The notes beneath the pieces were generated by a model. The model made no database searches. It was given only the letters and a program-made list of their open reading frames with translations, and was not told the origin of the DNA. 64,000 nucleotides of DNA from Flavobacterium turcicum (GTDB taxonomy: Bacteria; Bacteroidota; Bacteroidia; Flavobacteriales; Flavobacteriaceae), in NCBI RefSeq assembly GCF_011365745.1, contig NZ_JAAOBY010000005.1:1-64000 (forward strand), read 5' to 3'. This document shows, piece after piece, positions 17,445 to 26,338 of this stretch. Position 1 is the stretch's first letter, and each line of letters opens with the position of its first letter. Made by a program: the position numbers and the translations under genes.

Positions 17445-18488
17445 ATGATAAACCCATTTATTGAAATTGCAGGAAGAAAAATAGGTCCCGATTATCCACC
17501 ATTGGTGATTGCTGAAATAGGGATTAATCACGAAGGTTCTTTGCAGATCGCTAAGGAAATGGTGGATGCTGCCCACAGAGCCGGTGTTGAGGTTGTCAAG
17601 CACCAAACCCATATCGTGGAAGATGAAATGAGTGGTGCTGCCAAAAAAGTAATTCCAGGCAATGCTACAGTTTCGATATATGAAATTATGGAACGTTGTT
17701 CGCTGAACGAAGCCGATGAGCTAGAATTGAAAAATTATGTAGAAAGTAAAGGAATGATTTTTATCTCTACCCCTTTTTCTAGAGCGGCTGCAGAACGATT
17801 AAAACAATTTGATATTCCCGCTTATAAAATAGGATCTGGAGAATGTAATAATTATCCTTTGCTAGAGCATATTGCAACTTTTGGCAAGCCTGTGATTTTA
17901 AGTACCGGTATGAATACTATTGAAAGCATTAAAAAAGCTGTGGCTATTTTTGAGAAGCACAACGTACCTGTAGCGCTGTTGCACACCACTAATTTATATC
18001 CAACTCCCATTCATTTAGTCCGTTTTGGGGCTATGATGGAAATGCATGAAGCTTTTACGGACAAAGTTTTCGGTTTGTCTGATCATACGTTAAATAATAA
18101 TGCCTGTTTGGGTGCTGTTGCTCTTGGTGCTAGCATTTTGGAACGTCATTTTACAGATACCATGGAGCGAACCGGTCCAGATATTGTGTGCAGTATGGAT
18201 GAGCAAGCTTGTGCCGATTTGATTACATGTTCCAATGAAATTTGGCAGATGCGTGGTGGAACCAAAAAGCCTGCGTTAGAAGAACAAGTGACCATTGATT
18301 TTGCTTTTGCAACGGTTTGCACAATTGCTCCGATAAAAAAAGGAGATTTATTTACAAATGAAAATATCTGGGTAAAGCGTCCAGGAACTGGAGCTATTCT
18401 GGCAGATCAATATGAATCTATTATTGGAAAGGTGGCTACACGATCGATAGCTATTGACGAACAATTAGAGTTAAATGACTATGAGTGA
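17445..18488 (+). CDS. neuB: N-acetylneuraminate/legionaminate synthase
   Basis: A 347-residue protein. It condenses phosphoenolpyruvate with ManNAc (or a 2,4-diacetamido-6-deoxy hexose) to give a nonulosonic acid. The TIM barrel (about 15-275) has [11 protein letters not shown] (metal-binding His29 region), FISTPFS, YKIGSGE and LSTGM. A C-terminal SAF antifreeze-like domain (about 285-345) with IKKGDLF...VKRPGTGI-type sequence closes the active site of the partner subunit. Sequence alone cannot separate Neu5Ac from legionaminate. It overlaps the next gene. Confidence 0.93.
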   Translation: MINPFIEIAGRKIGPDYPPLVIAEIGINHEGSLQIAKEMVDAAHRAGVEVVKHQTHIVEDEMSGAAKKVIPGNATVSIYEIMERCSLNEADELELKNYVESKGMIFISTPFSRAAAERLKQFDIPAYKIGSGECNNYPLLEHIATFGKPVILSTGMNTIESIKKAVAIFEKHNVPVALLHTTNLYPTPIHLVRFGAMMEMHEAFTDKVFGLSDHTLNNNACLGAVALGASILERHFTDTMERTGPDIVCSMDEQACADLITCSNEIWQMRGGTKKPALEEQVTIDFAFATVCTIAPIKKGDLFTNENIWVKRPGTGAILADQYESIIGKVATRSIAIDEQLELNDYE

Positions 18489-19269
18489 AAAAATATCGGT
18501 AGTCATACGCAATAAAAACCAAGAGCATTCTTTGGATTTCTTATTGGGTATCCTAAAAAAAAGATATTCTGAGGATATTGATGAAATCATTGTTTTAGAT
18601 AATATGTCAACGGATACTAGTTCCTTTGTAATACAAAAGTATGGAGTAAAAAAAGTCAATATAGACGTTTTCTCTTATGGAGGTAGTGCAAATATTGCAG
18701 CAGAAAGTGCCTCCAATGATATTGTGGTTATTTTTAGCGCACACGCATTTCCGATAAGTCATGATTTCTTTAAATTGATTCAATTAAAGTTTCAACAAAA
18801 CAATAATTTAGCTGGTTTAAGATGTTTGCATAATCATAATGATTATGTTCATTATAGTAACGGTGTGACGGCCAAAGAAAATCCGAATGGTGCAGGAGTT
18901 ATTTTTTGTGGTTCTGCATTTAATAAAAAAGTTTGGAAATTGCTTCCGTTTAAGGAAGATATTCAGACGATGGAAGATAAGGAATGGACTAAAAGAGTTT
19001 TGGATAAAGGATATGATATTGAATTTGTGCCCTCTATTTTTTGCTACACTATAAAACGAAATGAAGAGCAACTTTTTTTTAGATATAAAAATGAGGTCAT
19101 TGGAAGTTATCAATTATGGCATACTGAATATAATATCATAACCGCTTTGAAAATGTTAGTAGGGTCGACTATAAATGCTTTTAAAGTTTTTATTAGCAGT
19201 GTTTACTATGCTTTTAGAAGGTTCTTTTTTCTTTTAAAGTTCATAAATAATAAACCTGAAAAATTTTAA
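18475..19269 (+). CDS. GT2-like glycosyltransferase without a clear DxD
   Basis: A 264-residue protein. [14 protein letters not shown] and [10 protein letters not shown] fit the GT-A nucleotide-binding half. Where the metal site DxD is expected the sequence reads VIFSAHAFP, so the usual aspartates are missing. [15 protein letters not shown] and [12 protein letters not shown] match the acceptor/base half. It sits between neuB and neuC with an overlap on neuB, starting at ATG 18475 or 18481. It may be a transferase with an altered metal site; an inactive or scaffold role cannot be excluded. Confidence 0.78.
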   Translation: MTMSEKISVVIRNKNQEHSLDFLLGILKKRYSEDIDEIIVLDNMSTDTSSFVIQKYGVKKVNIDVFSYGGSANIAAESASNDIVVIFSAHAFPISHDFFKLIQLKFQQNNNLAGLRCLHNHNDYVHYSNGVTAKENPNGAGVIFCGSAFNKKVWKLLPFKEDIQTMEDKEWTKRVLDKGYDIEFVPSIFCYTIKRNEEQLFFRYKNEVIGSYQLWHTEYNIITALKMLVGSTINAFKVFISSVYYAFRRFFFLLKFINNKPEKF

Positions 19270-19278
19270 ACTTATTAA

Positions 19279-19286
19279 TATGTTTG
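19279..19286 (+). promoter_or_regulatory. Possible -7 box upstream of neuC
   Basis: TATGTTTG matches TAnnTTTG and lies about 30 bp before the neuC ATG. No convincing TTTG at the -33 position was found, so this may be chance. Confidence 0.3.
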
Positions 19287-19317
19287 CTACCATAAATTTA
19301 ATTCTGACTTTTTGTTA

Positions 19318-20439
19318 ATGAAAAAAATACTTTTTCTGACCGGAACTAGAGCAGACTTTGGCAAAATAAAATCGTTGATTTCAATTCTTGATGATGATTT
19401 AGAGTTTGAAGTTTTTGTTTTTGTAACAGGAATGCATTTACTACGGGATTACGGTTATACGCTTTTAGAAATTGAACGTTGTAATTTTAAAAATATACAT
19501 ACGTTTGAAAATCATACCCATGAAACGACAATGGATTTGACTCTGGCTAAAACCATTGAAGGATTATCCGGATACTGCAAAAAAGTAAATCCGGATTTAA
19601 TTGTGATTCACGGTGACCGTGTTGAAACCCTGGCGGGCGCAATAGTAGGTTCTTTAAATAATATATTGGTGGCTCATATTGAAGGCGGCGAATTATCAGG
19701 GACAGTCGATGAATTAATTCGGCATAGTGTGAGTAAATTAAGCCATATTCATTTTGTTTCAAATGATGATGCAGCCAAGCGATTGTTACAAATGGGCGAA
19801 ATGGAAACCTCAATTTTTAATATAGGTTCTCCGGATATTGATATTATGTTTTCTGATTCACTTCCAAGTTTAGAAGTTGTAAAACACTATTATGAAATCA
19901 ATTTTGATGAGTTTGCTATAGTTATGTTTCATCCAGTGACCACTGAATCTGCTGAAATGCAACATTATGCTAAGGATTTCGTAGATAGTCTTTTGCAGGA
20001 TACACATAATTATGTGGTGATATATCCTAACAATGATTTAGGTAGCAGTTGTATTATAAAAGAGTATCAGCGTTTACAAAATAACCCGCGTTTCAGAGTT
20101 TTTCCTTCCCTACGGTTTGAATATTTTTTGACATTGTTAAAAAGTTCACAATTCATCATAGGGAATAGTAGTGCAGGAATTAGAGAGGCTCCCTATTATG
20201 GAATTCCAATTATCAATATTGGAACGCGGCAACAGAATAGAGTTATTGATGCAGATATTATAAATGTAGATTATAAACCTCAAAGTATAAATATGGCATT
20301 AAAAAATATTGACAATCATAAAAGGCAAATTACTGCTACTGATTTTGGACAAGGAAATAGTACCGCTTTATTTCTCAACTCCATTCAAAACAACGATATT
20401 TGGCAAATAAATCATCAGAAACAGTTTAGAGATAATTAA
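19318..20439 (+). CDS. neuC: UDP-N-acetylglucosamine 2-epimerase, hydrolysing (NeuC/LegG type)
   Basis: A 373-residue GT-B-fold enzyme that releases ManNAc (or its 2,4-diacetamido analogue) from the UDP-sugar for NeuB. I chose the ATG at 19318 over an in-frame TTG two codons upstream. Motifs: FLTGTRADFGK at the N-terminus, VIHGDRVETLAGA, HIEGGELSGTVDE with the following IRHSVSKLSH, and GNSSAGIREAPYYGIP in the C-terminal half. Length and motifs match the hydrolysing epimerases. Its stop overlaps the next start (TAATG). Confidence 0.92.
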   Translation: MKKILFLTGTRADFGKIKSLISILDDDLEFEVFVFVTGMHLLRDYGYTLLEIERCNFKNIHTFENHTHETTMDLTLAKTIEGLSGYCKKVNPDLIVIHGDRVETLAGAIVGSLNNILVAHIEGGELSGTVDELIRHSVSKLSHIHFVSNDDAAKRLLQMGEMETSIFNIGSPDIDIMFSDSLPSLEVVKHYYEINFDEFAIVMFHPVTTESAEMQHYAKDFVDSLLQDTHNYVVIYPNNDLGSSCIIKEYQRLQNNPRFRVFPSLRFEYFLTLLKSSQFIIGNSSAGIREAPYYGIPIINIGTRQQNRVIDADIINVDYKPQSINMALKNIDNHKRQITATDFGQGNSTALFLNSIQNNDIWQINHQKQFRDN

Positions 20440-21833
20440 TGTCAAATAAAAAAATTTTAATTTTATTACCCGATGGTGTAGGACTGCGTAATTTTGCTTT
20501 TACAGACTTTTACAATAAAGGAATGGCAAAAGCGATGGATTTAGTTATTTGGAATACAACTCCATTTGATTTGGCTCAAATTGGTTTTGAAGAAATTAAA
20601 CTCAAAAAAAAGCAATCGGGCTTTTTATTAGAGATTTTAAAAAATGCTCGAAAAGAAATCGAACTCAATTGTAATATTAAAAAATCGAAAGATGTCGTTT
20701 ATGATTCCTATCGATTTCCATTTTCTTATAAGACTCTGAAATCAGCTGTAAAAAGTACTGTAACTCGTTTTGTGATTCAATTATTTGATTCAGAAAAAGG
20801 GTTAGAAAAGGTAAGAACTCTAATAAAAAATGCAGAACGAAAAACAGATTTCTACATGGAATGTTCTGAACTTTTAAAGGTCGAAAAACCAGCATTTGTT
20901 TTTTGTACCAATCAAAGGATCAGTTTAGCTATAGCACCTTTATTAGCTGCGCAAGATTTAGAAATCCCAACTGCAACTTTTATTTTTTCATGGGATAATC
21001 TTCCTAAAGGAACTATGGTAGTAGAAACGGATTACTATTTTGTTTGGAGTTCACATATGAAACAAGAACTTTTATATTACTATCCGTATATTAATGATGA
21101 TCAAATCATAATAACTGGAACGCCACAATTTGAAAATCATTTTCAAGTAGAAAATGTAATGGACAAAGAGCTATTTTTTAAGCAGAATGGGTTAGACATT
21201 GAAAAAAAATACATTTGCTATTCAGGAGATGACGAAACTACTTCACCTTATGATCCTAATTATTTATTAGATTTAATTAAAGCAGTTCGAAAATTAAACG
21301 AAATCGGGAAGCAATTAGGAATTATTTTTCGAAGATGTCCGGTAGATTTTTCAAATCGATTTGATACAATTTTAGAGGCAAATAAAGATATAGTCACTGC
21401 GATTGTGCCTAAATGGGACAAAGCGGGCGAAGGTTGGAATACAATTTTGCCTACTAAAGCAGATTCTATTTTACAATTAAATATTGTTGTGCACACGGAA
21501 CTCGTTGTCAATTTGGGTTCCTCTATGGTTTTTGATTATGCTGCACATACAAAACCATGTGCTTTCATGAATTATAATCCTGAAATATCAAACAAGAATT
21601 GGTCTGTTGACAAGATATATAATTATGTTCACTTTCGTTCCATGCCCGATGATGCAGTAGTTTGGTTCAACTCACCGGACGAAATTGCAGCTAAAATTGA
21701 ATTGATGTTGAGTGATGATGCGCAAAAAATCATTGCAAATGCTCAAGAATGGTTTAAAAAAATTAATCAATATCCCGCAGACCAAGCCTCTCAACGTATT
21801 TGGGAAGGTATCGCCAAAATTTGTAGAAAATAA
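20439..21833 (+). CDS. GT-B-type transferase of unknown specificity (candidate nonulosonyltransferase)
   Basis: A 464-residue protein of a family often found beside neu/leg genes in Bacteroidota, which I cannot name precisely. An N-terminal strand KKILILLPDGVGLRN is followed by a charged region, then FIFSWDNLPKG and, late, VVNLGSSMVFDYAAH. The last piece resembles the donor-phosphate-binding NxSS...E/D segment of GT-B enzymes and of CDP-glycerol glycerophosphotransferase-like proteins. Since neuA is present, some transferase must use the CMP-sugar, and this gene, between neuC and the O-acetylation genes, is a reasonable candidate. Confidence 0.65.
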   Translation: MSNKKILILLPDGVGLRNFAFTDFYNKGMAKAMDLVIWNTTPFDLAQIGFEEIKLKKKQSGFLLEILKNARKEIELNCNIKKSKDVVYDSYRFPFSYKTLKSAVKSTVTRFVIQLFDSEKGLEKVRTLIKNAERKTDFYMECSELLKVEKPAFVFCTNQRISLAIAPLLAAQDLEIPTATFIFSWDNLPKGTMVVETDYYFVWSSHMKQELLYYYPYINDDQIIITGTPQFENHFQVENVMDKELFFKQNGLDIEKKYICYSGDDETTSPYDPNYLLDLIKAVRKLNEIGKQLGIIFRRCPVDFSNRFDTILEANKDIVTAIVPKWDKAGEGWNTILPTKADSILQLNIVVHTELVVNLGSSMVFDYAAHTKPCAFMNYNPEISNKNWSVDKIYNYVHFRSMPDDAVVWFNSPDEIAAKIELMLSDDAQKIIANAQEWFKKINQYPADQASQRIWEGIAKICRK

Positions 21834-21835
21834 AA

Positions 21836-22399
21836 ATGGTAAGACAAACTATAAAATCGGATTACAAGCGATGTGGAATACATAAGGTGAGTTTTTGGGT
21901 GCTGCTCAAGACCTTCATGTTTATGCCTAATCCGGGACTGAAATTCTTGACTATTTTTAGGCTGACTCAGTATTTTAGAAAAAGAAATAGACTTATTTTT
22001 TACTTTTTCTTTCTTTGGTTGCGCAACCTAAAAGTGAAGTATGGATTTGATATTTCCTATAGAACGCAAATTGGGGAGGGTTTTTATATTGGACATTTCG
22101 GAAATGTTGTTATTCATGGAGACACTAAAATAGGTGATAATTGCAATATTTCACAAGGAATTACTTTTGGAGTTAGTAATTCAGGTTCTCATATTGGAGT
22201 TCCAAAGATTGGTAATAACGTTTTTGTAGGGCCAGGTGCTTGTATTTTTGGAGCAATAAAAATAGGAAATCATGTTACTATTGGTGCAAATGCGGTGGTT
22301 ACAGAAGATGTACCGGATTATCATACGGTATTGAGTGGTAAAACTACCACAATCAATAAAGATTTGTCCTCTTTCTACATCCATAATAGCTGTAAATAG
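21836..22399 (+). CDS. Serine acetyltransferase-like hexapeptide O-acetyltransferase
   Basis: A 187-residue protein. The N-terminal third is basic and hydrophobic (a possible membrane-associated helix). The left-handed beta-helix starts near residue 75: IGEGFYIGHFGNVVIHG, IGDNCNISQGITFG, IGNNVFVGPGACIFG, IGNHVTIGANAVVTEDVPD. The order matches CysE-type acetyltransferases, yet in a glycan locus the acceptor is probably a sugar hydroxyl. The gene starts two bases after the previous stop and ends 1 bp before the MBOAT gene. Confidence 0.85.
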   Translation: MVRQTIKSDYKRCGIHKVSFWVLLKTFMFMPNPGLKFLTIFRLTQYFRKRNRLIFYFFFLWLRNLKVKYGFDISYRTQIGEGFYIGHFGNVVIHGDTKIGDNCNISQGITFGVSNSGSHIGVPKIGNNVFVGPGACIFGAIKIGNHVTIGANAVVTEDVPDYHTVLSGKTTTINKDLSSFYIHNSCK

Positions 22400-22400
22400 T

Positions 22401-23834
22401 ATGTTTTTTAATTCCTTGTCCTTTGCGATTTTTCTTCCTATAGTTTTTGTTTTGTATTGGTTTGTTTGCAATAAAAATAAAACCACTCAAAACACCTTAC
22501 TAATTATAGCAAGCTATTATTTTTATTCTTGTTGGGATTGGAGATTTTTATTTCTGTTGGTTTTCTCTACATTTTTAGATTATTACACCGGTATTCAAAT
22601 TGAAAAAGCCAAAAAAGAGTCGGCTAGAAAGTTTTGGTTTTGGTTGAGTGTGGGAGTCAATTTGGGTTTTCTCGGAGTTTTTAAATATTATAATTTTTTT
22701 GCCAGTTCTTTTGCCACTTTGTTAAATGGTTGGGGCATACAAAGTAGTCCGTTGTTGTTAGATGTGGTGCTTCCGGTTGGAATTTCCTTTTATACTTTTC
22801 ACGGGCTATCGTATGTGATTGATATTTATTTAAAACGAATTAAAGCCGAACGTAATTTTGTCGATTATTCGTTGTTTGTGAGTTACTTTCCTTTGCTAGT
22901 GGCCGGACCTATTGAGCGCGCCACACATTTACTGCCACAAGTAAAGGTAAAGCGCAATTTTGATTTTGAAAAAGCCAAGCAAGGAGTGTATCAGTTTATT
23001 TGGGGTTTGGTAAAAAAAGTAGTCATTGCAGATACCTGCGCTACTTATGCTAATGCTATTTTTGATCATCATGAGAATATGAATTCAGCGTCACTAATTT
23101 TAGGTGCTGTTTATTTTGCTTTCCAAATTTATGGTGATTTTTCAGGATACTCAGATATGGCTTTGGGTATGTCAAAATTATTTGGAATCGACTTACTTCG
23201 AAATTTTAACTATCCCTATTTTTCAAGAGACATAGCCGAGTTTTGGCGCAGGTGGCATATTTCGTTGTCCTCATGGTTTCGAGATTATGTGTACATTCCG
23301 CTTGGTGGAAGCAGTGGCGGCATGGGCATGAAAGTTCGAAATACATTTGTTATTTTTTTAATCAGTGGATTTTGGCATGGTGCCAATTGGACATTTATTG
23401 CTTGGGGCGCGATCAATGCGGTTTATTTTTTACCCTTATTGCTTTTGAACCGCAACAGATCGAATATGGGTACTGTCGCTCTACAGTGGAAATGGCAATC
23501 GGTTAGCGTGTTTTTTCAAATGCTTCTCACATTTGCCTTAAGTTGTTTGGCTTGGATTTTTTTCAGAGCACCAAGTATTGAGGCAGCAGTAAGCTACATC
23601 GTTCGCCTTTTTACGGAAGGTACTTTCGCTTCGCAATATTTAGAAAACGAGCGATACAACTACGAAATTTTGCTTTTGCTAGGTGTTTTTGTACTCGTAG
23701 AATGGTACAGTCGTACCAAAGTAGAGCCTATTTCTGGGAAATATTCTTGGCTCAAACTAGCGGGTTGCTTGCTCGCCATTATCGCTTTAGGAACGTATTC
23801 GGATTATAAAGAGTTTATCTATTTTCAGTTTTAA
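22401..23834 (+). CDS. MBOAT family membrane O-acyltransferase (AlgI/DltB type)
   Basis: A 477-residue multi-spanning protein starting at ATG 22401, one base after the previous stop. The family core is clear: SWDWR-type early motif (YSCWDWRF), LPVGISFYTFHGLSYVIDIY, and EFWRRWHISLSSWFRDYVYIPLGGS with His286. The catalytic His326 lies in SGFWHGANW. It passes acyl (acetyl) groups across the inner membrane. The usual SGNH partner is encoded at 25458, beyond the family B array and the GIY-YIG gene. Confidence 0.93.
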   Translation: MFFNSLSFAIFLPIVFVLYWFVCNKNKTTQNTLLIIASYYFYSCWDWRFLFLLVFSTFLDYYTGIQIEKAKKESARKFWFWLSVGVNLGFLGVFKYYNFFASSFATLLNGWGIQSSPLLLDVVLPVGISFYTFHGLSYVIDIYLKRIKAERNFVDYSLFVSYFPLLVAGPIERATHLLPQVKVKRNFDFEKAKQGVYQFIWGLVKKVVIADTCATYANAIFDHHENMNSASLILGAVYFAFQIYGDFSGYSDMALGMSKLFGIDLLRNFNYPYFSRDIAEFWRRWHISLSSWFRDYVYIPLGGSSGGMGMKVRNTFVIFLISGFWHGANWTFIAWGAINAVYFLPLLLLNRNRSNMGTVALQWKWQSVSVFFQMLLTFALSCLAWIFFRAPSIEAAVSYIVRLFTEGTFASQYLENERYNYEILLLLGVFVLVEWYSRTKVEPISGKYSWLKLAGCLLAIIALGTYSDYKEFIYFQF

Positions 23835-23856
23835 GAGTTGCTTTACTCTTTGTTTT
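23833..23856 (+). terminator. Weak terminator candidate after the MBOAT gene
   Basis: AAGAGT and ACTCTT form a 6-bp stem with a 6-base loop, followed by TGTTTTC. It overlaps the MBOAT stop codon. The short stem makes this uncertain. Confidence 0.35.
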
Positions 23857-23895
23857 CTAATTGTCAAACTGAGTGCGGTCTTGTTGTCAGATCGA

Positions 23896-24402
23896 GTCCT
23901 TCGTCTGCGCTCAAGACAAGCTCATCGAGATTGACAGTTTTGTTTATTTTTGCAGGTTAAAGCGTCTCGACTGCGCTCGACGTGACAGAAAGGATAGTAT
24001 TTGCTGCATCGAGTTGTCAGATCGGGCGAAGTCGAGATCGGTTCAAAGCAGCCTTATAGAGATTGAAAAGTCTGTTATTTGCAGATCAAAGCGTCTCGAC
24101 TGCGCTCGACGTGACAGAAAGGATAGTACTTGCTGCATCGAGTTATCAGATCGAGCGCAGTCGAGATCGGTTCAAAGCAGCCTTCTAGAGATTGAAAAGT
24201 CTATTATTTGAAGATTAAAGCGTCTTGATTGCGCTCGACGTGACACTGAGTGTGATTTTTGTCTAATCGAGCGCAGTCGAGATCGGTTTGTCTATTTTGT
24301 CTAAGATTAAAGCGTCTCGACTGCGCTCGACGTGACAGTGAGAGTGCCTTTTGTTACATCAAGCCCTTCGACTACGCTCACGACAGGCTAGTCGAGATTG
24401 AC
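23896..24402 (+). repeat. Family B palindromic repeat array, upstream part
   Basis: Left arms of the type GCGTCTCGACTGCGCTCGA begin near 23962, 24091, 24219 (degenerate) and 24312. Each is followed 40-60 bp later by a complementary right arm (ATCGAGCGCAGTCGAGAT or a variant). Units are 93-129 bp apart and all point the same way. A second variant carries a CCTTCGTCTGCGCTCAAGAC-type insert between short arms TCGAG / ATCGAGATT. Apart from repeats, the 23835-24446 gap holds no gene. Confidence 0.92.
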
Positions 24403-24446
24403 TTATTGTAATCTAATCTATATTTGTTAAATTAAAAGTCAAGGAT

Positions 24447-24779
24447 ATGAAATTTTATTACGTGTATATTCTTAATTGTAATGATAATTCGCTTTATGTC
24501 GGTGTAACATCTGATATTGAAAGGAGAGTTATGGAACACAATGCTGGAAAATATCCGCAAGCTTATACACATAGTAGAAGACCTGTTGTTTTGGTTTTTT
24601 ATCAAGAATTCACAGATCCAAACCAAGCTATTGAATTCGAGAAAAAATTAAAAAAATGGAGTCGATCAAAAAAACAAGCATTGATTGAAGGTAATTATGA
24701 TCATTTACAAAATTTATCAGAATGCAGAAATGCTACGCACCATCAATATAAATCAGATATCGAAGATGCGGAGAAATAG
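24447..24779 (+). CDS. GIY-YIG endonuclease, small UvrC-type single domain
   Basis: A 110-residue protein. Nuclease core about 1-82: YYVYIL (4-9, the GIY strand), SLYVGVT (15-21, the YIG strand), then IERRVMEHNAG with Arg26/27, and IEFEKKLKKWSRSKK (62-76) with the metal-binding glutamate (E63 or E65). The family cuts DNA; members of this small type lack obvious target-recognition domains. The last 28 residues are a charged tail. The gene lies inside the family B array, on the same strand as the repeat units, and a unit starts 10 bp after the stop. A role in repeat mobility is inferred. Confidence 0.92.
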   Translation: MKFYYVYILNCNDNSLYVGVTSDIERRVMEHNAGKYPQAYTHSRRPVVLVFYQEFTDPNQAIEFEKKLKKWSRSKKQALIEGNYDHLQNLSECRNATHHQYKSDIEDAEK

Positions 24780-24789
24780 TAACTTTGAG

Positions 24790-25396
24790 CGTCTCGACTG
24801 CGCTCGACGTGACAGCGAGTGTTAATTATGTCAAATCGAGTCCTTCGTCTGCGCTAAGGACAGGCTCATCGAGATTGGTATGTCTATTTTGTCTAAGGTT
24901 AAAGCGTCTCGACTGCGCTCGATATGACAGCGAGTATTGTAATTGTTGAATCGAGTCCTTCCTGGAAGTTAATGGAAGGTTACTTTTGTCAAATCGAGCG
25001 CAGTCGAGATTCACAGGTTTGTTTATTTTTGTCTTAAAGCGTCTCGACTGCGCTCGACGTGACAGCGAGTATTGTAATTGTTGAATCGAGTCCTTCCTGG
25101 AAGTTAATGCAAGATTACTTTTGTCAAATCGAGCGCAGTCGAGATTGACAGTTTTGTTTATTTTTGTCTTAAAGCGTCTCGATTGCGGTCGACATGACAG
25201 CGAGTATTGTAATTGTTGAATCGAGTCCTTCCTGGAAGTTAATGGAAGGTTACTTTTGTCAAATCGAGCGCAGTCGAGATTCACAGTTTTGTTTATTTTT
25301 GTATTAAAGCGTCTCGACTGCGCTCGACGTGACAGTGAGAGTAACTTTTGTCAAATCCAGTCCTTCGACTACGCTAAGGACAGGCTCGTCGAGATT
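24790..25396 (+). repeat. Family B palindromic repeat array, downstream part with a 135-bp tandem
   Basis: Left arms begin at 24790, 24904, 25039, 25174 and 25309. The last four are exactly 135 bp apart, forming three complete tandem units that also share the internal word AGTCCTTCCTGGAAGTTAAT. Right arms TCGAGCGCAGTCGAGATT end each unit. One arm (25174) carries changes (GATTGCGGTCGACAT) that weaken the palindrome. The 24780-25457 gap holds no gene. Confidence 0.92.
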
Positions 25397-25457
25397 AATG
25401 GTTTAAATTTAATGAAGGCCAATAATTTTTAAAACACAATTAATAGTAAAATTGTAA

Positions 25458-26333
25458 ATGAAACATTTTTTAATTTTTATCATAAAAATAGTTCTAGTAA
25501 CATTTTTGTTACTTGTTATCTTGGATATAGCTTATACGAAAGTGTATTTGCAATCTACTAATCGAGGAAAAATTGGATATATAGTCAATTCAAAAGACAA
25601 GCAGTATGATGTACTTGTATTGGGATCGTCGCGGGCAAACAATCATTTTGTAACTCCAATGTTTGAGGCTCAGGGATTGAAAGCGTTTAATTATGGTATG
25701 AGTGGTGGTCATTTGTTTGAAGCCTCTTTGATGCTGAAACTGATGATGGAGCGAAACTATAAAATCACGAATATCATACTTGAAGCCGACTTGAATTTGT
25801 CTAACGAAAAAGAGTCCGAAACAGTAGCGGCCCGTTTTTTGCCTTACTTACATGAATCTACTGTTATTGCAACTCATTTTGAAGAGCAGCAAGGTTTTAA
25901 TGCTAAATATTATTTGCCTTTTTACAGGTATATTATCGCAGATTCTCAAATAGGATTTAGAGAGATGTATCAAAGCGCATTAAAAATGCCGACTAATGCT
26001 TTAAACAATCTAGGCTATTATCCATTAGGAAAAAAGCCAAATGCTAATATGAAAAACAATATTACCAATCTGAAACCCTTGCGGAATAAATACTACGAAG
26101 AAATTAAGCATCTTTGTAAAGCAAATGACATCAATTTAATTGTTTTGATGACGCCGATGTGCGAAAATACAAAAGGCCTAAATTATTTTGATAAAGTTAA
26201 GAAGTTGTATCCTGAGATTTACAATTATGAAAATGCCGTTATTGAAGATCGTTATTTTTCTTCTTGCGGGCATTTGAATGATGCAGGAGCGCGTCAATTT
26301 ACCAAAGTAATTATTCAAGATTTTTTTAATTGA
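25458..26333 (+). CDS. SGNH-like O-acetylation partner protein (DltD/AlgJ type role)
   Basis: A 291-residue protein with an N-terminal membrane anchor (about 4-26) and a periplasmic domain. VLVLGSSRANNHF (53-64) is the block I motif with the nucleophile Ser57, and SCGHLNDAGARQF near residues 269-281 (His272) fits the C-terminal SGNH block. MBOAT proteins usually need such a partner to move acyl groups onto the polysaccharide, so it very likely works with the gene at 22401. Its start overlaps nothing; the stop is followed directly by a GT4 gene. Confidence 0.82.
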   Translation: MKHFLIFIIKIVLVTFLLLVILDIAYTKVYLQSTNRGKIGYIVNSKDKQYDVLVLGSSRANNHFVTPMFEAQGLKAFNYGMSGGHLFEASLMLKLMMERNYKITNIILEADLNLSNEKESETVAARFLPYLHESTVIATHFEEQQGFNAKYYLPFYRYIIADSQIGFREMYQSALKMPTNALNNLGYYPLGKKPNANMKNNITNLKPLRNKYYEEIKHLCKANDINLIVLMTPMCENTKGLNYFDKVKKLYPEIYNYENAVIEDRYFSSCGHLNDAGARQFTKVIIQDFFN

Positions 26334-26338
26334 TAACT

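Noticed and set aside
22335..22400. N-terminal extension of the MBOAT protein
   Set aside because: It overlaps the acetyltransferase gene, and the membrane protein begins naturally at ATG 22401.
23873..24211. Plus-strand 112-residue reading frame
   Set aside because: It consists of family B repeats with no protein-like features or ribosome binding site.
24447..24779. Group I intron homing endonuclease
   Set aside because: The protein has only the small nuclease core without a DNA-recognition domain, and no intron structure or split gene surrounds it.
24826..25284. Minus-strand 152-residue reading frame
   Set aside because: It is made entirely of family B tandem units; the periodic protein is a consequence of the 135-bp repeat, which is divisible by three.
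23873..25396. CRISPR array
   Set aside because: The repeats are palindromic, irregularly spaced (93-135 bp), and the intervening DNA is itself repeated, not unique spacers. No cas genes are present.
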